From G963692885 sp964658655 (GTDB lineage: Bacteria > Acidobacteriota > Terriglobia > Terriglobales > Acidobacteriaceae): a stretch of DNA of 64,000 nt. A program made the position numbers and the translations under genes. Under the pieces are notes generated by a model. It was not told the DNA's origin. It worked only from the letters and a program-made list of their open reading frames with translations, and did no database searches. The stretch is taken from NCBI GenBank assembly GCA_964658655.1, contig CAZZZL010000010.1, positions 67,383 to 131,382 on the forward strand. Direction: 5' to 3'. Below, piece by piece: positions 16,610 through 26,161 of this stretch. Numbering within the stretch: position 1 is the stretch's first letter; every line of letters begins with the position of its first letter.

Positions 16610-19204
16610 GTGGATCATCTGCCTGGAAAGCTTCTCAAATTATCCGGCCCTGCCGTCTTCCTGGCACTGCTGCCGATCCTCATGGTGTTGACGCTTGCAG
16701 GTTGCGGCTCGGGCAGCAGTACTGCGGCGGCGCCCGGCGATTACACGCTTAGTGCGACTCCGGCCTCCGTCTCGCTGGCACCCGGAGGCTCCACCACTCT
16801 ATCGGTTCTTGCCAGCGCAACAGGCTCCTTTGCCGGTACCATCAATGTGACGATCACTGGCCTGCCGGCCGGCATCACCGCTACTCCTTCGACCCTCGCT
16901 CTGACGCCAGGCACTGCCCAGGCGCTGACGCTGAAAGCGTCCTCCAGTAGCGTAGCCGGCTCCGCTACCATCACGCTCACCGGGACATCCGGCACACTGG
17001 TCCACACCGTCGCTGCTCCTCTCACTGTCACGGCTCCAATCGCGCCGCCCGACTTCTCGCTTTCCGTCTCGCCCACTAGTCTCAGCATCATGGCCGGTGG
17101 TACAGGATCGGCCATCGCCGTATCTGCGACAGCAGCCAACGGATTCACCGGCACCGTAGCCGTGACACTTACGGGTCTGCCCCAGGGGGTCACGGCAACT
17201 CCGTCAATGCTTTCGCTCGCACCGGGCAAGGCGCAGAACATCACGCTCACGGCGGCTGCTTCGGCCGCGACTGGCAGCGCTACGGTGGCATTCACGGGCA
17301 CATCCGGCACGCTGAACCACTCTGCGGCGCTTGCGCTGACCATACGGGCCGCCACACCTGACTTCGCACTGTCGGTGACACCTGCGGTCCAGTCTGTCAC
17401 GATCGGCAACACCACCGGGGCACAGGTTGCCATTTCTGCGACCGCTGTCAATGGTTTTGCCAGCCCGGTATCCGTCTCGCTTACAGGCCTGCCGAACGGC
17501 GTGACCGCAACTCCTGCAAGCCTTACCCTGGCGCCCGGCACGCCGCAGAACGTCACCCTGACGGCGGCTACGACGGCCACCGCCGGAGCCGCAACTCTCA
17601 CCTTCACCGGGACCTCAGGCGCGCTGACACACATGGCAGCGCTGGCGCTGACCGTTGCCGCCGCGCCCATCCCCGACGTCACTACCTACCACTACGACAA
17701 CACCAGGCAGGGTCAGAACACGCAGGAAACGATGCTTACCCTGGCGAACGTCAACGCCACCACATTCGGGAAAACTGGCTTCTTTACGACCGACGGCAAG
17801 GTAGATGCGCAGCCACTCTTTGCCGCCAATGTTCCAGTCAACGCCGCCACGACACAGAACCTTGCTTACGTGGCGAGCGAGCATGACACCGTCTACGCCT
17901 TCTCGCCATCGACCGGGCAACCGGTGTGGTCAACGTCCATCCTCCTGCCCGGCGAACAGACCAGCGACCCGCATGGCTGCTACCAGATCAGCCCGGAGAT
18001 CGGCATTACCGCAACCCCGGTCATCGATCGCAAGCAGGGGCCGCACGGAGCCATCTTTGTTGTCGGGATGTCGATTGATGCGAGCAACCACTATCACCAG
18101 CGGTTGCATGCACTTGACCTGGCGACCGGGGCAGAGCTTCCCGGCAGTCCGACGGACATCACTGCGTCCTATCCCGGCACCGGCGAAAGCTCAAACAACG
18201 GCATCGTCACTTTCGATCCAGGCCAGTACGCCGAGCGTGCCGGCCTGCTGCTGGTGAATGGAGCGATTTACCTAAGCTTCACATCGCACTGTGACCAGCA
18301 GCCGTACCAGGGCTGGGTCATGGGCTACAGTGAATCCACCCTGCAGCAGACTTCGGTCATCAACGTCACGCCGAACGGCGGCGAAGGCTCTATCTGGATG
18401 TCGGGCTACGGTATGGCAGCCGACGCGGCTGGCAACATTTACTTTCTCGACGCAAACGGCAGCTTCTCCGGTAGCGTCACGCCGTCCGGCATTCCTACTG
18501 ACATGGATTACGGCAATGCCATTATGAAGCTCAGCACTACGAGCGGCAGCCTCACCGTGGCGGATTTCTTTCAGCCGTACAACACCATTAGCGAATCCAT
18601 GAATGACATTGATCTGGGATCCGGCGGCGGCATGCTGCTGCCGGACCTGATCGACACAGCGGGCAATGTCCATCACCTCATCGTGGGTGCGGGCAAAGAT
18701 ACAAATATCTATATTGCCAACCGCGACAACCTCGGCCGCTACAACAACGCGAGCAACGCAAATCTCTACCAGGAATTGCCGGCCGCGTTGCCCGGAGGTG
18801 CCTGGTCGGGTCCGGCTTACTTCAACAACACTGTCTACTACGCAGGCGTCAATGACAATCTCCGCGCCTTCCCGATTACCAACGCGCTCCTTGCGACGAC
18901 GCCATCGAGCGTATCGGCCAGCGCTTTCGGATATCCCGGCACCACGCCGACCATCTCTGCCAACGGCAACACGAACGGCATCGTCTGGGCGGTTGAAGAC
19001 GGAACCGGCGGCCCTGGCGTGCTGCATGCTTACGATGCCACCAACCTCACGCACGAACTCTACAACAGCAACCAGGCGCCTGGCAGCCGTGACAGCTTCG
19101 GCTTAGGCAACAAATTCATCACGCCGATGGAAGTGAACGGCAACGTGTACGTGGGAACGCCCACCGGCGTCGCAGTCTTTGGCCTGCTGCCTGCGCCCAA
19201 CTAA
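16610..19204 (+). CDS. Lipoprotein with three Ig-like repeats and a PQQ-type beta-propeller
   Basis: Protein of about 864 residues. A signal peptide ends in lipobox LTLAGC. Three tandem repeats of about 95-100 residues follow, each opening PDFSLSV/GDYTLSAT-like, with a central GLP-G-TATPS-L-L-PG and ending FTGTSGTL-H-AAL-LTV. These are Ig-like beta-sandwiches. From about residue 365 a beta-propeller begins (VTTYHYDNTRQGQNTQE, LAYVASEHDTVYAFSPSTG, TATPVIDRKQGPHGAIFVVG) of the quinoprotein/PQQ-repeat kind. The GTG at 16610 has GGGAG seven bases upstream and gives a compact signal peptide. It is probably a surface-anchored binding or adhesion protein; no catalytic residues are evident. Confidence 0.82.
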   Translation: MDHLPGKLLKLSGPAVFLALLPILMVLTLAGCGSGSSTAAAPGDYTLSATPASVSLAPGGSTTLSVLASATGSFAGTINVTITGLPAGITATPSTLALTPGTAQALTLKASSSSVAGSATITLTGTSGTLVHTVAAPLTVTAPIAPPDFSLSVSPTSLSIMAGGTGSAIAVSATAANGFTGTVAVTLTGLPQGVTATPSMLSLAPGKAQNITLTAAASAATGSATVAFTGTSGTLNHSAALALTIRAATPDFALSVTPAVQSVTIGNTTGAQVAISATAVNGFASPVSVSLTGLPNGVTATPASLTLAPGTPQNVTLTAATTATAGAATLTFTGTSGALTHMAALALTVAAAPIPDVTTYHYDNTRQGQNTQETMLTLANVNATTFGKTGFFTTDGKVDAQPLFAANVPVNAATTQNLAYVASEHDTVYAFSPSTGQPVWSTSILLPGEQTSDPHGCYQISPEIGITATPVIDRKQGPHGAIFVVGMSIDASNHYHQRLHALDLATGAELPGSPTDITASYPGTGESSNNGIVTFDPGQYAERAGLLLVNGAIYLSFTSHCDQQPYQGWVMGYSESTLQQTSVINVTPNGGEGSIWMSGYGMAADAAGNIYFLDANGSFSGSVTPSGIPTDMDYGNAIMKLSTTSGSLTVADFFQPYNTISESMNDIDLGSGGGMLLPDLIDTAGNVHHLIVGAGKDTNIYIANRDNLGRYNNASNANLYQELPAALPGGAWSGPAYFNNTVYYAGVNDNLRAFPITNALLATTPSSVSASAFGYPGTTPTISANGNTNGIVWAVEDGTGGPGVLHAYDATNLTHELYNSNQAPGSRDSFGLGNKFITPMEVNGNVYVGTPTGVAVFGLLPAPN

Positions 19205-19270
19205 AACACGCGTAGTGCAATGCATCAACCCATCAGGACGACCCGCATCTCACAAAACAGCGAGGTCGTC

Positions 19271-20095
19271 ATGAACGAGGAAAAGCTTCCCATTGCCGAA
19301 GAAGAGATAGCCCCACTCAACAGCATTGCCCCTGACCTTGCGGGTCTGCGCATACTGTTCGTGAATGTATTCGGTGTCAGTTCTCCCGATGGGTCGTGGA
19401 CACTTATCGACGCCGGCATTCCCCACTCTGCAAAGCGCATTCGCAAGTGGGCTGACGAAAGTTTCGGTGCTCCACCGCGAGCCATCGTGCTCACCCACGG
19501 CCATTTCGATCATGCCGGATCGGCCAAAGTGCTCGCCGATGAATGGAATATTCCCGTCTATGCACATCCGCTCGAGTTGCCATTCCTGAACGGCACCAGC
19601 AGCTATCCTCCTCCTGATCCCAAGGCAGGCGGAGGTGTCATGGCGCTGCTTTCGCCCCTCTATCCCAGCGGCCCGCTCGACCTCGGCGATCGCCTGCGGC
19701 CACTCTCCGAAAATGATGTGGCCCAGCTATTGCCTGGGTGGCGAATGATTCATACGCCCGGCCACACCATCGGTCATATTTCGTTCTTCCGCGAGAGCGA
19801 CGGCACACTGCTCGTGGGCGATGCATTCTGCACCGTGCAATCCGAATCGATGATGGCTATCGCGCAGCAAACGCCCGAACTTCACGGACCACCGTCCTAC
19901 TACACCCCTGACTGGATTGCAGCGCGCGCATCAGTCGATACTCTTGCATCGCTTCAGCCGAAGACCCTGGCCCCCGGCCATGGACAGCCGGTCTCCGGCG
20001 CTGACATTCCAGCACAACTCGAGCGCCTGTCCGCACGATTCGAAGAGATCGCGCTGCCGGAAGATCAGAAGCAAAAGCGCGATCGCGTGGCCTGA
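19271..20095 (+). CDS. Metallo-beta-lactamase-fold hydrolase
   Basis: Protein of about 274 residues with the metal-binding signature VLTHGHFDHAG, followed by the later ligands in IHTPGHTIGHISFF, VGDAFC and LAPGHG. Enzymes of this fold hydrolyse thioesters, lactones or phosphodiesters; the substrate is not evident. No signal peptide, so cytoplasmic. The ATG at 19271 has GAGG six bases upstream; an in-frame ATG at 19220 would add an unlikely 17 residues. Confidence 0.88.
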   Translation: MNEEKLPIAEEEIAPLNSIAPDLAGLRILFVNVFGVSSPDGSWTLIDAGIPHSAKRIRKWADESFGAPPRAIVLTHGHFDHAGSAKVLADEWNIPVYAHPLELPFLNGTSSYPPPDPKAGGGVMALLSPLYPSGPLDLGDRLRPLSENDVAQLLPGWRMIHTPGHTIGHISFFRESDGTLLVGDAFCTVQSESMMAIAQQTPELHGPPSYYTPDWIAARASVDTLASLQPKTLAPGHGQPVSGADIPAQLERLSARFEEIALPEDQKQKRDRVA

Positions 20096-20179
20096 CCGCT
20101 GCCCATCCTGTGCTGACTTCGCTATGATGTTTCCTTGACTGGAATGGGCACCTCGACGGTGCCCATTCAAAGGGAGAGC

Positions 20180-21784
20180 ATGACGACGGCATTTCGGCGG
20201 GACTTCCTGAAGATGGCGGCAAGTGGCATGGCTGCCTCTGCATTGACGACAGTGGGCGCGCAGTCAGCGGAGGCTCAAGCGACAGACCCGTCAACCCACA
20301 ATTTCTTTAACGTCCGCAGCTTCGGCGCAAAGGGTGACGGCAACGCGATCGACACTGCCGCTATCAATAGCGCGATTGAAGAGGCCGCAAAGCATGGCGG
20401 TGGCACTGTGTTTTTTCCTGCCGGCACCTATGCGAGCTATTCGATTCACCTCAAAAGCTACGTCGCACTCTATCTCGACCAGGGCGCAACGATACTTGCA
20501 GCCTCAGTCCCTCTCGAAGGAACAACGACCGGCGGCTACGATGCTGCCGAGCCGCAAGGTGCGTGGGAACCCTACCAGGATTACGGACACAATCACTGGC
20601 ACAATAGCCTGATCTGGGGTGAAGATATTCACTACTTCGCCATCCTCGGGCCCGGTCTGATCTGGGGCAAGGGCCTGACGCGCGCACATAAAGAAGACAC
20701 GCACCTGCCGGATACCGCAAAACCAGGCGTTGGCAACAAGGCGATCGCGCTCAAGAACTGCCGCAACGTCATCCTCAGCGATTTCTCGATCCTGGCGGGC
20801 GGCTGGTTCGGCATTCTCGCGACCGGTGTCGACAACCTGACCATCGACAACCTTAAAATCGACACCAACCGCGATGGTATGGACATTGACTGCTGCCGCA
20901 ATGTGCGCGTCTCCAACTGCAGCGTGAACTCACCATGGGATGACGCTATTTGTCCCAAGAGTTCTTTCGCCCTCGGCTATGCGCGTCCGACCGAATATGT
21001 AACTATCAGTAATTGTTACGTAACCGGCAAATACCAGCTTGGCACCATGCTGGACGGCACCTGGAAGACATTTCCGGGAGGCATGAAAGATGCGACTGGC
21101 CGCATCAAGTGTGGGACGGAATCAAACGGCGGCTTCAAGAACATCACGATCGCCAACTGCATCTTCGACGGCTGCCAGGGACTGGCACTCGAGACCGAAG
21201 ACGGTGCTGTCTGCGAAGACATCACGATTACCAACCTGACAATGCGCGACATTCGCACAGCTCCGTTTTTTCTGCGACTCGGCCAGCGCATGCGCGGACC
21301 GAAGGGTGTCCCGGTCGGTACATTGAAGCGCGTCGTCATCAGCAATGTAACGTGCCATGGCTCTTCAACCGATTATTCATCGATCATCAGTGGCGTTCCC
21401 GGCCACCTGATTGAAGATCTTAAGATAAGCGACCTCTATATTCATCAACTCGGCGGCGGGACAAAGGAAATGGCCGCGCTGCAACCGCCTGAGAAAGCCG
21501 ACAGCTATCCAGATCCGGGCATGTTCGGCAAGCTCCCGGCCGCCGGATTCTTCATCCGCCACGCACGCAATCTCGAAATGTCGAATATCGAAATTGCAAC
21601 AGAGGCGACAGACCAGCGCCCCGCTTTCTGGCTGCGTGATGTCAACGGAGCCGACTTCTTCCGCATACGAACACCAGCAGCAGCATCGGCCTTCGCGCTC
21701 GACCAGGTAAAAGACTTCCGTGTCTTCGGCAGCCGCAGGATCAAGGACACCATCCTTGAGCAGGCAGACGGCAAGTCGATCTGA
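20180..21784 (+). CDS. Glycoside hydrolase family 28 (polygalacturonase-like), Tat-exported
   Basis: Right-handed beta-helix protein of 534 residues. The N terminus has a twin-arginine signal (RRDFLKMAASGMAASALT). The pectin-lyase fold begins with FNVRSFGAKGDGNAIDTAAI, typical of GH28. The catalytic region is KIDTNRDGMDIDCCRNVRV followed by SPWDDAICPKSS, giving the Asp and Asp-Asp acids of the family. It should cleave polygalacturonan or a related plant polysaccharide in the periplasm. AGGGAGAG lies directly before the ATG at 20180. It converges with fhs, with a repeat-derived stem between. Confidence 0.87.
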   Translation: MTTAFRRDFLKMAASGMAASALTTVGAQSAEAQATDPSTHNFFNVRSFGAKGDGNAIDTAAINSAIEEAAKHGGGTVFFPAGTYASYSIHLKSYVALYLDQGATILAASVPLEGTTTGGYDAAEPQGAWEPYQDYGHNHWHNSLIWGEDIHYFAILGPGLIWGKGLTRAHKEDTHLPDTAKPGVGNKAIALKNCRNVILSDFSILAGGWFGILATGVDNLTIDNLKIDTNRDGMDIDCCRNVRVSNCSVNSPWDDAICPKSSFALGYARPTEYVTISNCYVTGKYQLGTMLDGTWKTFPGGMKDATGRIKCGTESNGGFKNITIANCIFDGCQGLALETEDGAVCEDITITNLTMRDIRTAPFFLRLGQRMRGPKGVPVGTLKRVVISNVTCHGSSTDYSSIISGVPGHLIEDLKISDLYIHQLGGGTKEMAALQPPEKADSYPDPGMFGKLPAAGFFIRHARNLEMSNIEIATEATDQRPAFWLRDVNGADFFRIRTPAAASAFALDQVKDFRVFGSRRIKDTILEQADGKSI

Positions 21785-21797
21785 CGGTGCCCAAATC

Positions 21798-21905
21798 TTT
21801 GTCATCCCGACCGAAGTGGAGGGATCTGCATCTTGCCACGCCCGCCACACTTCGCGCATGATGCAAATAACGTGCAGCGCTCCACGTTGCTCCGGTCGGG
21901 ATGAC
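21798..21905. repeat. Interspersed repeat copy 2 with inverted partner arm
   Basis: The copy at 21798-21831 (tttgtcatcccgaccgaag, then ggatctgcat) is followed at 21890-21905 by ctccggtcgggatgac, the reverse complement of the repeat head. The two arms can form a long imperfect stem between the convergent GH28 and fhs genes and may work as a two-way terminator. Confidence 0.65.
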
Positions 21906-21932
21906 CAGACAAACAGTTGTTCAGGTTAGTCC

Positions 21933-23549
21933 CTAAGACAAACCTGTAATTTCCCCGGCAGCATCAACATCGATCTGCTCCGCGCGTGAAATCTTCGGAA
22001 GCCCCGGCATCAGCATCATATTGCCCGCAATCGCTACCAGGAATCCTGCACCGGCCGACAGCGAAACACTTGTGATGTTCAGTGTCCAACCAGTTGGCGC
22101 TCCCGGTAATTTTGGATTGTCCGACAGCGAATACTGTGTCTTGGCAATACAAATCGGCAAACCTGCGAAACCCCAGTCACTGAATCGTTGCAACTGCGCC
22201 TCTGCTTCCTGCGAGAACGTAACACCGTCAGCTCCATATATCTTGACTGCGACTTTTTCAATCTTCGTCTTCAATGGGTCAGAAGGAGAATAGACAGATT
22301 GCACCGGCGCATCCGGATTGCTCTCAATCAATTTCACCACCGCTTCTGCAAGTTCCGTCGCACCTTCCGCACCCTTGTTGAATGCCTCTGAGAATGCGCA
22401 CGGCAAGCCCTCATCCTGGCAAAAAGTTTGCAGAGCCTGGAGATCTTCGTCACTGTCTTTTGGAAATCGATTGATCGCAATCACAATCGGCAACTTGAAC
22501 GCCCGGAGAATGCGAATATGCGCGCCCAGGTTCTTCAGTCCCGCGGCAAGATCGCCTTCACCCTGCGTGCGCATGCTCTGCACTGTCGTCACCAATACAG
22601 CGGCCGACGGCCGTAGCTTAGACGATGGCATCACGATATCCATATACTTTTCGAGACCAAGATCAGACGCGAAGCCGCATTCGTTCACGACATAATCGGC
22701 CAGCCGCAAAGCCATCTTCTGCGAGATCACGCTGCTCGTGCCATGCGCGATGTTGGCGAATGGTCCCATGTGGACCAGCGCGGGAGTCCCCTCCGTCGTC
22801 TGCACGAGATTCGGCAGCAGTGCTTCGGACAACAGCGCCATCATCCCGCCGACCGCGTGCAGGTCTTTCGCGGTGACCGGCTTGCCGTCCTTCGTCGCGC
22901 CAACGATGATCGATTCCAGCCGCTTCCGCAGATCGGCGCGATCAGCTGCCAGCGCCATGATCGCCATGATCTCGGACGCGGCGGTAATCACAAATCCGGA
23001 ATGACGATCTGCTCCCTCGCGTTTGCCGCCCGCGCTGACAACAATGCGTCGCAGGGCGCGATCGTTCATGTCCATCGCGCGAGGCCACGTAACCTGCTCC
23101 GGATCCAGGTTCAATTCATTGCCGAAAAAGAGATGCGTATCAATCAATGCTGACAGCAGATTATGCGCCGAGGTGATCGCGTGAAAGTCGCCATGGAAAT
23201 GAAGGTTGATTTTGGCCGCGGGCTCAACCTGCGCGCGACCGCCGCCGGACGCGCCGCCCTTCATCCCAAAGACCGGACCCAGCGATGGTTCACGCGAAGT
23301 AATGACGGCGCGCTTGCCAATGCGCTCGAGTCCCTGTGTCAGGCCAATCGCCGTGACAGTCTTGCCTTCGCCGGAAACAGTTGGCGTCGTCGCCGTCACC
23401 AGGATCAGTTTGCCGCGCTGCTTGAGCGAGATATTGTCCAGCAGTTCGAGCTTGATCTTGGCGCCGTGCGCGCTCACCTGTTCGTAATATTTTTGCGGAA
23501 GCCCAAGCTTTTCCGCGATGGTTTGGACAGGGAGCAATTCATGAGTCAT
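21933..23549 (-). CDS. fhs: Formate-tetrahydrofolate ligase
   Basis: ATP-dependent synthesis of 10-formyl-THF from formate, feeding one-carbon metabolism. Signatures are LILVTATTPTVSGEGKTV (P-loop-like ATP site), SLGPVFGMKGGASGGGRAQV, INLHFHGDFHAITSAHNLL, and NLVQTTEGTPALVHMGPFANIAHG. The length of about 538 residues is usual. The ATG at 23549 gives MTHELLPVQTIAEKLG, in line with the family; upstream in-frame ATGs lie in DNA with no conserved sequence. Confidence 0.96.
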   Translation of the reverse strand: MTHELLPVQTIAEKLGLPQKYYEQVSAHGAKIKLELLDNISLKQRGKLILVTATTPTVSGEGKTVTAIGLTQGLERIGKRAVITSREPSLGPVFGMKGGASGGGRAQVEPAAKINLHFHGDFHAITSAHNLLSALIDTHLFFGNELNLDPEQVTWPRAMDMNDRALRRIVVSAGGKREGADRHSGFVITAASEIMAIMALAADRADLRKRLESIIVGATKDGKPVTAKDLHAVGGMMALLSEALLPNLVQTTEGTPALVHMGPFANIAHGTSSVISQKMALRLADYVVNECGFASDLGLEKYMDIVMPSSKLRPSAAVLVTTVQSMRTQGEGDLAAGLKNLGAHIRILRAFKLPIVIAINRFPKDSDEDLQALQTFCQDEGLPCAFSEAFNKGAEGATELAEAVVKLIESNPDAPVQSVYSPSDPLKTKIEKVAVKIYGADGVTFSQEAEAQLQRFSDWGFAGLPICIAKTQYSLSDNPKLPGAPTGWTLNITSVSLSAGAGFLVAIAGNMMLMPGLPKISRAEQIDVDAAGEITGLS

Positions 23550-23657
23550 GGGTGCAGGATCTTCCTCGCTGAAGTGGATACATTCCATGCTACCGAAGTT
23601 CATGCGCTGTATACCGCGGCGATGGCATACACGGCCGTGTTGCGCGCAAAAAACAGC

Positions 23658-24191
23658 TTACGGCTTTGCTGTAAAAAAGCTGTACTTGGCAGAGTAAGGC
23701 ACGCGCACCTCGGCATTTGCATGGCCTGCGTCACATCCAGAGGCCGGCGCTACGCCGCCATCTGTTTCGGTGCGCTCGACTGTCGTAACCTGGCTTAGCT
23801 TGCCGTTGCCTCCCGTGGACGTCGCCGACAGAACAAGCCACGGAATCGTGCCGGTATGCGGCTTGCTGGTGATCAGTTTTCCCTGCACTTCACTGCCGTC
23901 ATTAAGCCGCCATTTCGGTCCGGCGAAGTGTTTCCCGAAGGCGTGATGCGATGCGTCGAAGAGAGTTGCTTCCGGAGCCTTCAACTTCCATTTCCAGTCA
24001 CCATCCTGCACGCAGGTGTAGATTTGAACACCTTCGCCCTTTGCGCTCAGCAGTATCGTTTCACCGGGACGCGCGAATGCATCCGTTGCCGGCATTGACG
24101 GAGCCTGTGCGCGGACAGTCGTTGTTCCGACCAGCCCGGCAATGCCCATCAGCGGGACGAAGAGCAAGGCAGCAAATGAATTCATGCTCAT
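23658..24191 (-). CDS. DUF3455 domain protein, secreted
   Basis: Protein of 177 residues with a signal peptide (FAALLFVPLMGIAGLVG, cut near VRAQA). The body fits DUF3455: GEGVQIYTCVQDGDWKWKL, APEATLFDASHHAFGKHFAG, WRLNDGSEVQGK, IPWLVLSATSTGGNG, then GGVAPASGCD and the final VPYSAKYSFFTA. The function of the family is unknown. It lies between fhs and the MBOAT gene on the same strand with gaps of 108 and 53 bases. Confidence 0.83.
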   Translation of the reverse strand: MSMNSFAALLFVPLMGIAGLVGTTTVRAQAPSMPATDAFARPGETILLSAKGEGVQIYTCVQDGDWKWKLKAPEATLFDASHHAFGKHFAGPKWRLNDGSEVQGKLITSKPHTGTIPWLVLSATSTGGNGKLSQVTTVERTETDGGVAPASGCDAGHANAEVRVPYSAKYSFFTAKP

Positions 24192-24244
24192 AGCCTACGA
24201 GCTTAACAGCGTATGGCAACGGCAACATGACGCCGCACAGCGGG

Positions 24245-25813
24245 CTAAAACTGGAAATAGAGAAACCGGCTGGTGTCTTCCATATAGATGAGCGCAAGCA
24301 GAAATGCACCGCCGATCCATACTGCCCAGCCAATGGTCGGCTGCCAGAGCATTCTCCGCCCCAACCAGCTATCGAGTGCTGCGACGCCATCGGCTGGATT
24401 GTAGCGTGCCAGTATCTGCTGTGTATTCGGCAGCAGCCAGATGATGGCGAACAGCACCACAAGCCGCGCAAAGATTTTCAATTCGTAGTGCGCACCGTGC
24501 AGGCCCAGTCCGTGCAGCGCGGTCATCGAGCTCATCATCTGGAAGGCGCCGGTGGTCGAATCGGCCCGGAAAAGTACCTGCCCGATCACTACACAAAAAA
24601 GCGTCAACAAGACGCAGCAGGTGCGCACCAGCCACGCGTTGGCTCCGGTTCGTTCGACAGGGTGATCGCCGGCCTTCCTGTTGCGGCCGCGCCAGATTCT
24701 CCACCCATGATTCACCGTCAGATACACGCCGTGAAATACGCCGAACAGCAGGAATTGAAAGCCCGCGCCGTGCCAGACACCGATGATGAACATCGAGAAG
24801 AGTGTTGGCAGTGCGACCATGCTGGAAAAGCCTTCGATCGTCGCCGAGCCTTTGCGCGACACTCTCTTGCCCTTCGCCAGGCGACGTCGATTCACCCAGA
24901 GCGACACCGGGTTATAGAGATAAAGCGTCACATACCGCGTCAGCGTCATATGCCAGCGCGACCAGAAGTCGATGATGTTCGCGGCTTTGTACGGCGAATC
25001 GAAATTCAGTGGGAAGCGGATCGACAACATACGCGCCAGGCCGATTGCCATATCCGAGTAGCCGGAGAAGTCGAAGTACAGCTGTGCCGTATATGCCAGT
25101 ACGCCGGACCATGCGCCCAGGGCCGTTAGCTCGCCAGGATGCGCGAAGGCCGCATCGGCAAAGGGTGCAATCGTATCGGCCAGGTACACCTTTTTGAACA
25201 GGCCCATCACGAACCACGAAAAGCCGACAGACAGATCATCCAGCCGCAGTCGATACGCACGGTTCTCGCGAAACTGCGGCATGATCTCGCTGTGGTGGAG
25301 CAGCGGCCCGGCAATCAGGTGCGGGAAGAATGTGACGAAGAGAACGTAATCCGTAAAATCCTGCGGCTCGGCTGCTCCCTGTCGCAGGTCGATCAGGTAA
25401 GCAATCTGCGTGAAAGTAAAAAACGAAATTCCCAGCGGCAGCAGAACTCCGGCGAACTGGTGAAGAACGACCTCCAGGCGGCCCAGCCCGTTCAGAATCG
25501 GGAACAGGTACTTGTAGTAGGCCAGCAGCAAGAGGTTGCCACTGACCCCGGCAAACAGGACGTATCCCTGTACTTTGTTCGACGCATCGCCGCGGGTCTT
25601 CAGCGCAGCCAGTATCCGTGAGCAGGCAAAGTTGAACAGGATCGAGCCGACCAGCAGGATCAAAAATTCCCGCCGCCACTCTGCATAGAACACCAGCGAC
25701 ATGATCGCCAGCCAGGTGATCACCGCCCGGCGCCCGAGATAACCGGCTAACTGGTAGCCAATCAGGACAATGGGCAGAAAAATGAAGAGAAAGCCGAGCG
25801 AGTTAAAGAGCAA
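24245..25813 (-). CDS. MBOAT family O-acyltransferase
   Basis: Polytopic membrane protein of 522 residues with many hydrophobic helices, of the alginate/peptidoglycan O-acetyltransferase type. Conserved blocks are FNSLGFLFIFLPIVL at the start, PLGISFFTFTQIAYLID, FPHLIAGPLLHHSE, YFDFSGYSDMAIGLARM, IIDFWSRWHMTLTRYV and, with the invariant His, GVWHGAGFQFLLFGVFHG. It would move an acyl group across the membrane to an extracytoplasmic polysaccharide or peptidoglycan. The SGNH protein and ACP at 15.1-16.4 kb are the likely partners although they lie on the opposite strand. Confidence 0.9.
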   Translation of the reverse strand: MLFNSLGFLFIFLPIVLIGYQLAGYLGRRAVITWLAIMSLVFYAEWRREFLILLVGSILFNFACSRILAALKTRGDASNKVQGYVLFAGVSGNLLLLAYYKYLFPILNGLGRLEVVLHQFAGVLLPLGISFFTFTQIAYLIDLRQGAAEPQDFTDYVLFVTFFPHLIAGPLLHHSEIMPQFRENRAYRLRLDDLSVGFSWFVMGLFKKVYLADTIAPFADAAFAHPGELTALGAWSGVLAYTAQLYFDFSGYSDMAIGLARMLSIRFPLNFDSPYKAANIIDFWSRWHMTLTRYVTLYLYNPVSLWVNRRRLAKGKRVSRKGSATIEGFSSMVALPTLFSMFIIGVWHGAGFQFLLFGVFHGVYLTVNHGWRIWRGRNRKAGDHPVERTGANAWLVRTCCVLLTLFCVVIGQVLFRADSTTGAFQMMSSMTALHGLGLHGAHYELKIFARLVVLFAIIWLLPNTQQILARYNPADGVAALDSWLGRRMLWQPTIGWAVWIGGAFLLALIYMEDTSRFLYFQF

Positions 25814-26161
25814 GCATCATCCGTTGCGGGAAAACCCCTTGAAGGCGTCTCCAGTATCGCAGACGCAAGGTGATCATCTTTGGCAGGCTTTGTCGGGGCC
25901 CGATCGGTCCAGTCGCCGCTCGAGATTGACCTCACCTCGGTAAGCGACGTGACTCCCGACCTTTCCGCACCCTACATTTGTCATCCGGCCTACAATCGAC
26001 GGTCAGGAACACAACCATCTCCTTCTATTCAGCAACTCTTATAAATAGGTAACGAAATTGCAGGCGCACGTCCGGGTGCGTTTTCCAGCGGAAGATACGT
26101 TCAATCTGGGCCGCAAGGTGACCCATTTAACCCTTTAGTCCAGACCTGAGAGGCTGACAGA
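25814..26161. other. Divergent intergenic region, MBOAT / histidine kinase
   Basis: 348 bases that must hold both divergent promoters. A TATAAA lies at 26040-26045 without a convincing -35. A small hairpin CGCAC-GTCCGG-GTGCG followed by TTTT is at 26065-26084, in the 5' leader of the kinase gene. No open frame or RNA gene is recognised. Confidence 0.4.

Noticed and set aside
24227..25129. Plus-strand frame of 300 codons antisense to the MBOAT gene
   Set aside because: Arg/Gln/His-rich reverse reading of a membrane protein gene; no ribosome binding site.
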